Assembly: GCA_013287025.1 (NCBI GenBank)
Contig: JABDEN010000029.1
Location: 1 to 19,993 of the forward strand
Length of the DNA: 19,993 bases
From: Gammaproteobacteria bacterium
GTDB taxonomy: Bacteria; Pseudomonadota; Gammaproteobacteria; DSM-16500
Direction: 5' to 3'
Position numbers and translations under genes: made by a program. Positions within the stretch are counted from its first letter, which is position 1, and each line of letters starts with the position of its first letter. Under the pieces are notes generated by a model that ran no database searches, had not been told where the DNA came from, and saw nothing but the letters and a program-made list of their open reading frames with translations. Shown here piece by piece: positions 15,098 to 19,993 of the stretch.

Positions 15098-16074
15098 GCG
15101 AACTCCATCACTTCTTCTACGGCATTAACAATTTGTTGTTCACTGGGAATATATAACTTTTCGAGACGTGCATAAGGCACAACGGTATCATAACCGGTTA
15201 CACGCACTGGCGGGGCATGCAAAAACATGAGGCCCTGTTCTGCAATTTGCGAAACAATTTCAGCGCCCACACCACAGGTTCTTGCTGCTTCATGAATCAC
15301 GACGCAACGACCGGTTTTTTCAACAGACGCCAAAATCGTTGGCATATCTAAGGGCTTAATAGTGGCAACATCGATAATTTCGGCACTAATTCCTTTTTTG
15401 GAAAGAGTATTCGCTGCAGCCAACGTTTCTTTCACCATGGCGCCCCAGGTCACAAGCGTCACATCGGTACCCACGTTAAGCGTAAAACATTTATCAAGTG
15501 GCAATGCTTTTCCGTCATTAGGAACTTCTTGTTTTAAATATCGGTAAAGACGCGATGGTTCTAAAAAAATGACGGGGTCTGGATCTCGAATCGCTGCTAA
15601 TAATAATCCATACGCACGCAATGGTGAAGAAGGAATAACGACACGAAGTCCTGGGGTATGCGCATAAATCGCTTCTGTACTTTCGGAATGGTGTTCCGGC
15701 GCATGAATCCCAGCGCCATATGGAGTACGAAAAACGATAGGACAAGTTAAACGCCCACGTGTTCGATTTCGCATGCGGGATGCATGATTAATAATTTGAT
15801 CCAACGCCGGATAACTAAATCCCATAAATTGAAATTCTGCCACCGGTTTTAAACCTTGCGTTGCCATTCCAATCGCAAGTCCTGCAATCATTGATTCGGC
15901 GAGCGGTGTATCACGTACACGTTCCGGACCGAATTTGTCGAGTAATCCCAATGTCGCACGAAATACGCCACCGTTTTTTCCTACATCTTCACCTAAGACA
16001 ATCACGCTTGAATCAGCTGCCATTTCATACGCAATCGCTTGGGTGATGGCTTCGACTAAAGTAATTTCCGCCAT
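15094..16074 (-). CDS. 2-oxoacid dehydrogenase E1 beta subunit, probably branched-chain type
   Basis: The 326-residue E1 beta subunit pairs with the alpha subunit to form the thiamine-diphosphate-dependent decarboxylase. Motifs are GEDVGKNGGVFRAT, the cofactor-activating glutamate region RVRDTPLAESMIAGLAIGMA, EFQFMGFSYPALDQIINHASRMR, CPIVFRTPYGAGIHAPEHHSESTEAIYAHTPGLRVVIPSSP and the C-terminal transketolase domain ending with GYDTVVPYARLEKLYIP. Length is standard. It starts 4 nt after the alpha stop and overlaps the E2 start by 4 nt. Judging from the operon it acts on 4-methyl-2-oxopentanoate and related acids, but the E1 sequences are of the type also annotated as PdhB. Confidence 0.92.
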   Translation of the reverse strand: MAEITLVEAITQAIAYEMAADSSVIVLGEDVGKNGGVFRATLGLLDKFGPERVRDTPLAESMIAGLAIGMATQGLKPVAEFQFMGFSYPALDQIINHASRMRNRTRGRLTCPIVFRTPYGAGIHAPEHHSESTEAIYAHTPGLRVVIPSSPLRAYGLLLAAIRDPDPVIFLEPSRLYRYLKQEVPNDGKALPLDKCFTLNVGTDVTLVTWGAMVKETLAAANTLSKKGISAEIIDVATIKPLDMPTILASVEKTGRCVVIHEAARTCGVGAEIVSQIAEQGLMFLHAPPVRVTGYDTVVPYARLEKLYIPSEQQIVNAVEEVMEFA

Positions 16075-16078
16075 GCGT

Positions 16079-17146
16079 CTACGCTCCTAAATTCTTAATC
16101 ATTTCTCTTTGTTCGGTTAATGCTTCGGGTAATTCAGCATATAAGTAATCAATCATCACCTCGGGTTTTGGATATGCCTCTTCCAAATAATCTTTTACTG
16201 CTTTTTCAACGGATGCGGTGCATTCTTCTATTAATTTTTCTTCATCGGTTGCATTCCATTGATGGATACTTTCTAAATATTGTTTTAAACGGGTAATGGG
16301 TTCTTTTTTCCATTCCGTTTCACGAGAATTTTTCGGTTCATATCGGCTCGCATCATCAGCAGTCGTGTGATCTGCGTGGCGATAACTTAAGAGTTCAATC
16401 ACGGTAGGCGTATGTTCGGTACGCGCTTTGTCGAGTGCAACGGCGACACGCTCACGAATCGCAATGACATCATTGCCATCCACTTGCTCTCCAGGAATAC
16501 CCGCAGCGATAGCTTTTTGCGCGAGCGTCTGGCATGCAGTTTGTGCTTTTAAAGGAACGGATATTGCCCATTGATTATTACAAATGACGAAAACCACTGG
16601 TAATTTCCATACGCCCGCCACATTAATCGCCTCATAAAAATCTCCTTCAGAGGTCGCGCCATCTCCGCACGTGACAAGCACCGCAGATTTTTTACCTTTT
16701 ATTTTTAAAGCGGTGGCGACACCTGCGGCATGCAATGTTTGCGTACCGATCGGGACACTGTAAGCAAAATCGTTATTATCAGATTGAAAAGCATTTCCGC
16801 GCTCATCTCCACCCCAATATAAAAGAATTTCTTTTAATAATACTCCACGCTGTATCAATGTCGCGACATCACGATAATAAGGCACAAAAATATCATCTTT
16901 TTGTAATGCATCGCCAATGCCAACAAAAACGGCTTCCTGGCCTCGCGCAGAAGGATAAGTGCCTAATTTACCGGTGCGTTGTAATGCAATCGCTTTCGTA
17001 TCAAAAAGTCTATTCAATACCATCCATCGATAAAGCTGAATAAGGTGTTTGGGTTCTGAAAGGGATGCTGGAAGTTCATCAACAATTTTGCTTTCTTCAT
17101 TTAGCATTTGATAATACGGAATTTCAAACTGTGCAACAATTTTCAC
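16079..17146 (-). CDS. 2-oxoacid dehydrogenase E1 alpha subunit, probably branched-chain type
   Basis: The 355-residue alpha subunit carries the thiamine-diphosphate site: CGDGATSEGDFYEAINVAGVWKLPVVFVICNNQWAIS (about 160-196) is the GDG...NN motif. The phosphorylation-loop region SYRHADHTTADDASRY and the N-terminal YPSARGQEAVFVGIGDAL are also typical. The start is GTG at 17146, with AAAGGAG spaced 7 nt upstream. It is the first gene of the operon, so expression of all eight genes probably depends on its promoter. Sequence type resembles PdhA-like E1 alpha of about 360 residues rather than the longer Pseudomonas BkdA1; the liu genes downstream argue for branched-chain substrates. It could serve both. 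Confidence 0.92.
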   Translation of the reverse strand: MKIVAQFEIPYYQMLNEESKIVDELPASLSEPKHLIQLYRWMVLNRLFDTKAIALQRTGKLGTYPSARGQEAVFVGIGDALQKDDIFVPYYRDVATLIQRGVLLKEILLYWGGDERGNAFQSDNNDFAYSVPIGTQTLHAAGVATALKIKGKKSAVLVTCGDGATSEGDFYEAINVAGVWKLPVVFVICNNQWAISVPLKAQTACQTLAQKAIAAGIPGEQVDGNDVIAIRERVAVALDKARTEHTPTVIELLSYRHADHTTADDASRYEPKNSRETEWKKEPITRLKQYLESIHQWNATDEEKLIEECTASVEKAVKDYLEEAYPKPEVMIDYLYAELPEALTEQREMIKNLGA

Positions 17147-17175
17147 TTGACCACTCCTTTTCTGAGAAGGTTATC

Positions 17176-17204
17176 AGCGTACCGATGACATTAAATTCAG
17201 TCAA
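17176..17204 (-). promoter_or_regulatory. Candidate promoter of the 2-oxoacid dehydrogenase/liu operon
   Basis: On the minus strand a -35 box TTGACT (17204-17199) is followed after 17 bp by TACGCT (17181-17176). The -35 box is good and the -10 box is weak. Transcription would start about 20 nt before the GTG at 17146, just ahead of the ribosome binding site. The tandem CTTAAG repeat (17214-17235) lies directly upstream and could act on this promoter too. Confidence 0.4.
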
Positions 17205-17213
17205 GCAGCATCT

Positions 17214-17235
17214 CTTAAGAGTTTCTTAAGAAATT
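17214..17235 (+). promoter_or_regulatory. PmrA-box-like tandem repeat
   Basis: CTTAAGAGTTT (17214-17224) is directly followed by CTTAAGAAATT (17225-17235). The 11-bp period and the CTTAA cores match the layout of the PmrA box of Legionella and Coxiella (CTTAATATT, two bases, CTTAATATT). A -10-like TAGGAT lies at 17241-17246. In those genera PmrA controls many Dot/Icm effector genes. The core differs from consensus after CTTAA. Confidence 0.5.
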
Positions 17236-17311
17236 CCCGTTAGGATTGGATTCGGACTTTTTTCATGAAGAAATTTTTTTCTTCAGTATAAATCAAGGAG
17301 CGATATCCACT

Positions 17312-18634
17312 ATGTTCTTAAATAAAGCCATTCTCGTTGAAATTCTTAAAACATATCCCGGCTCTGAATTAATTGAAAAGAAATATGAAAACCAAATTCA
17401 AACAACAAAATCTTCGGGTTCCATTTGGCTTCAATCTGCAGAAAGATTAAAAAAAACGTTTGGACTCAATAATACGGAATGTTCCGAAGCGGCATACTTA
17501 GAATTACGCGCGTTAATTGATGAGGCGATTGATAGAAAGAACCCTTTTGCTTGGGCCAAAATACTTTGTAGAGCAGGAGAAGCAGCGAATAAGACGCTAA
17601 ATACCTCTTATTATGGGTCAGAACTATGTAACAGCGCTTTCGCATTACGTGCTTATATCATTTATAAAATTGATGAAAAAATCAAAACCATTAAATCGAA
17701 TAAACCCTTGGACGACGAGCAAAAATTAGCGGTTCAAATTAAAGATATTTTTGAGAGACGAATCCAGAGCAATGTTGAAACCATTCGTTTGCTTGGAAGA
17801 GTGAATTCAAACATTGATTTTTTAGAATATGGCATGATACTCGATAAACGTTTTCCCATTAATGTCGATGAAATTCAAAGTTATCAAGCCAGAACGTTAG
17901 AGATTATTGAAATTGCGCAACGTCATTTATATTTTTTAGGCTATGACTCACAAACGGATCTTTCTTTAAAACAACCCATGGAATTATTTCCCCGTTACCC
18001 TTATTACAACAATAAAGATTTTATCTTGAGTCGCGCAAGTGTCGAGGGTTTGAAATTACATTTACCCATGTATCTTCAACCTATTTACATTGCCGTCCAT
18101 TTACGGAACAAACGACCTAATCTTAAAAATGAAATTAATGAAACTGCAGTCATTGCAAGTTTTGAACAACAAGTTGAAGTGAAAATTAAAGAAGAACAAA
18201 AACTTCTAGAAGCCCGTCAAAAAAAAATAGCGGATGAAGATCAAAAAATATCAGCTGACGTTCCTATCATCCCTGAACGTGATGAAACCGATGTTCCCAC
18301 TTTAGCTAATCTAGATACTCCAATAACGCCCAAACAACTCCTTGAAATGGTAGATCAATCGCCCAAAAAGGAAATGAAATATCCGATAAGTACTCATGAA
18401 ATTGACCAGCTCAATGCGAATGGGTCTTTAACACTTATTAAAATACCCACGCCTAAAAATGACAACCTAGTTGAATTAGACGCCATGTCTTCTGCATCCG
18501 AAATAATCAATCCAGATATGACGAAATCGTATGTTTTCTTTACACCACCATCCAATAAAATACCAAGAGAAGAAGAAATGAAAAAAAATGATAAACCGAA
18601 AAAAAAAAACGTAGGCGTAAACGGAATAAAGTAG
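17312..18634 (+). CDS. Unknown protein, effector-like
   Basis: This 440-residue protein belongs to no family that I recognise. Residues 1-285 are mixed alpha-helical, with charged and amphipathic stretches (LELRALIDEAIDRKNPFAWAKILCRAGEAAN; TLEIIEIAQRHLYFLGYD). Residues about 290-315 are highly charged and probably coiled coil (QQVEVKIKEEQKLLEARQKK). A low-complexity, proline-containing region follows, and the end is Glu- then Lys-rich (PREEEMKKNDKPKKKN). There is no signal peptide or membrane helix, so it is soluble or cytosolic unless exported. The ATG at 17312 has AAGGAG 11 nt upstream; an upstream frame adds 22 residues that overlap the leader. The Glu-rich tail and the PmrA-like box would fit a Dot/Icm substrate, but no secretion system is visible here. 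Confidence 0.7.
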   Translation: MFLNKAILVEILKTYPGSELIEKKYENQIQTTKSSGSIWLQSAERLKKTFGLNNTECSEAAYLELRALIDEAIDRKNPFAWAKILCRAGEAANKTLNTSYYGSELCNSAFALRAYIIYKIDEKIKTIKSNKPLDDEQKLAVQIKDIFERRIQSNVETIRLLGRVNSNIDFLEYGMILDKRFPINVDEIQSYQARTLEIIEIAQRHLYFLGYDSQTDLSLKQPMELFPRYPYYNNKDFILSRASVEGLKLHLPMYLQPIYIAVHLRNKRPNLKNEINETAVIASFEQQVEVKIKEEQKLLEARQKKIADEDQKISADVPIIPERDETDVPTLANLDTPITPKQLLEMVDQSPKKEMKYPISTHEIDQLNANGSLTLIKIPTPKNDNLVELDAMSSASEIINPDMTKSYVFFTPPSNKIPREEEMKKNDKPKKKNVGVNGIK

Positions 18635-18654
18635 ATGAAAATAAAATGTACTCT

Positions 18655-18675
18655 CGAGGTCCTTAAAAGATCTCG
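18655..18675 (+). terminator. Weak hairpin after the unknown protein gene
   Basis: CGAGGTC-cttaaaa-GATCTCG forms a 7-bp stem with one G-U pair, 20 nt after the stop codon. The next bases (ATAGCTTTAATTGATTTTT) are T-rich but lack an immediate U-tract, so termination is possible but not certain. Confidence 0.35.
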
Positions 18676-18730
18676 ATAGCTTTAATTGATTTTTCGGAAT
18701 ACATTCTTGGTGTTTCACCCCTGCATGGGC

Positions 18731-18758
18731 TTGAGTCATGTTAAAATAATTATATAAA
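18731..18758 (+). promoter_or_regulatory. sigma70-type promoter of the L,D-transpeptidase gene
   Basis: TTGAGT (18731-18736) and TATAAA (18753-18758) are separated by 16 bp. The start would fall near 18765, giving a very short leader before the GTG at 18777. The gene is therefore probably transcribed on its own. Confidence 0.55.
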
Positions 18759-18776
18759 AACAAATCGGGGTGCATC

Positions 18777-19943
18777 GTGAGTAATCGAGTGCGATTCTTC
18801 ATGCAATACTTCGTTTTCATTGGGCTCATTCCGATTCTTTCTTTCGCGACCGAAACTTATGACTTTAATATTCCAGTATCATTGGCAGAAAAAAATTATG
18901 CAGCGTTGGAAGCGGCACTTCCCCTTTATGAAAAAGCGCTCCTTACCTCATGGCCGACTATTTCAAGTTCAACGAAATTAAAACCGGGGATGAAAAGTAT
19001 TTCTGTGATGGCTTTACGCGAAAGATTAAAAGCCACAGGAGATTTATCTCTAGAAAATGATGTTGGACATACCCGTTATGATCGTGCGCTTACAGAAGCT
19101 GTAAAGCATTTTCAAGCACGTCATGGTCTCAATCCTGATGGCGTGGTCGGACCCGAAACTTTAAATCAATTAAATGTTTCCCCAGAAGAACGTTTGCATC
19201 AAATAAAAATCAACATGGAACGTTGGGCCAAATTATCCCATGAAATGGATGATCATTACATTCTCGTCAATGTGCCTGATTATCGATTAGATTTAATTGA
19301 AAATGGGCAAAGTATATTAAACATGAAAGCAATCGTTGGCAAACCAGGAAGACCCACACCTGAAATTTCTTCCGTCATCACAAGAGTGGTTTTTAATCCT
19401 TATTGGAATATTCCAAAGATGATTGCAAACGAAGATATTGTGCCAAAGGTTTTAAAAAATCCTAATTATCTTGAGGAAATGCATATTCGCATTTTTGATA
19501 GGCAAGTAGACGACGCTTATGAAATTACCCCCGAAGAAATTAATTGGCAAAACGCTTATGAAGATGGTTTTCAATATCATTTTCGTCAAGATCCAGGTGA
19601 AAATAATGCCTTGGGTCTGATTAAATTTGAATTTCAAAATAATAGCGATATTTATATGCACGATACGCCCGCACGCGAGTTATTCAGTCAACCTCGTCGT
19701 GCGTTTAGTTCAGGTTGTATTCGCCTTGAACGGCCATATGATCTTGCCTACTACCTCATGCGAAATGATCCTGATTGGAATGAAGAAAAATTAGAATCTT
19801 ACGTCAATTCCGGTATTACAAAATACATCAAAGTCACCAATCCTACGCGCGTCATTATTACCTATGTCACCTCATGGGTGGATGAGGTAGGGAATTTGCA
19901 ATTTCGAGATGATGTGTATGGGTGGGATAATAGTGTTTATTAG
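18777..19943 (+). CDS. L,D-transpeptidase with peptidoglycan-binding domain (YcbB/LdtD-like)
   Basis: This periplasmic enzyme probably makes meso-DAP to meso-DAP cross-links in peptidoglycan or attaches proteins to it. It has 388 residues. A signal peptide with a basic start (SNRVR) and a hydrophobic core (YFVFIGLIPILSFA) is cleaved near residue 24. A peptidoglycan-binding-1 domain covers about 72-132 (ALRERLKATGD...AVKHFQARHGLNPDGVVGPETLNQLN). The YkuD catalytic domain covers about 160-350, with YMHDTPARELF and the active-site motif AFSSGCIRLERP (C314). The order PG-binding then YkuD and the insertion between them fit the YcbB group, though it is shorter than E. coli LdtD. The GTG start is preferred because it supplies the basic n-region; an ATG at 18801 would remove it. 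Confidence 0.92.
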   Translation: MSNRVRFFMQYFVFIGLIPILSFATETYDFNIPVSLAEKNYAALEAALPLYEKALLTSWPTISSSTKLKPGMKSISVMALRERLKATGDLSLENDVGHTRYDRALTEAVKHFQARHGLNPDGVVGPETLNQLNVSPEERLHQIKINMERWAKLSHEMDDHYILVNVPDYRLDLIENGQSILNMKAIVGKPGRPTPEISSVITRVVFNPYWNIPKMIANEDIVPKVLKNPNYLEEMHIRIFDRQVDDAYEITPEEINWQNAYEDGFQYHFRQDPGENNALGLIKFEFQNNSDIYMHDTPARELFSQPRRAFSSGCIRLERPYDLAYYLMRNDPDWNEEKLESYVNSGITKYIKVTNPTRVIITYVTSWVDEVGNLQFRDDVYGWDNSVY

Positions 19944-19993
19944 TAGAACTGTCTTACGTTTATTAATGGTTTTTCCTTGCGAAATCATTATAA

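Overview
The window is AT-rich bacterial DNA that looks like a gammaproteobacterium, probably of the Legionella/Coxiella side. This rests on the leucine/branched-chain acid operon, the dispersed palindromic repeats, an L,D-transpeptidase, and an effector-like gene behind a PmrA-box-like tandem repeat. The taxonomy is inference. It splits into an accessory left part (1-8100) and a metabolic right part (8285-19943).

Left part. A type IV toxin-antitoxin pair of the AbiE family (239-1991, + strand) sits behind a good sigma70-type promoter and two 35-bp palindromic operators. Next comes a nested mobile structure. The outermost layer is a short palindromic repeat whose arms lie at 2071-2095 and 7509-7533. 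In its loop sits a group II intron (2101-7499, minus strand). The intron's reverse transcriptase/maturase gene is split after its QGG motif by a 3.4-kb RIT (recombinase in trio) element (2857-6302, + strand). That element carries three overlapping or abutting tyrosine recombinases, each with an intact R-K-HxxR-H-Y set. Removing 2857-6334 restores an uninterrupted RT frame of 439 residues. A 41-bp decayed copy of part of the downstream acyltransferase gene and a small glycine-zipper protein follow.

Right part. Eight genes on the minus strand run from 17146 down to 8285, tightly packed except for one gap. They encode a 2-oxoacid dehydrogenase (E1alpha, E1beta, E2), isovaleryl-CoA dehydrogenase, methylcrotonyl-CoA carboxylase beta subunit, methylglutaconyl-CoA hydratase, HMG-CoA lyase and an integral-membrane acyltransferase of the DUF1624/HGSNAT type. 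Together they would take leucine-derived 4-methyl-2-oxopentanoate to acetyl-CoA and acetoacetate. The biotin-carrying alpha subunit of methylcrotonyl-CoA carboxylase, usually between the hydratase and the lyase, is absent; a 169-bp gap with a palindromic repeat lies there. E3 is also not encoded here.

On the + strand, divergent from the operon, is a 440-residue protein of unknown function with a charged, possibly coiled-coil segment and a Glu/Lys-rich C-terminus. It is followed by a secreted L,D-transpeptidase with a peptidoglycan-binding domain.

The observations most worth following are the RIT-in-intron nesting with its unusual end structure, the missing carboxylase subunit, and the PmrA-like promoter of the unknown protein.
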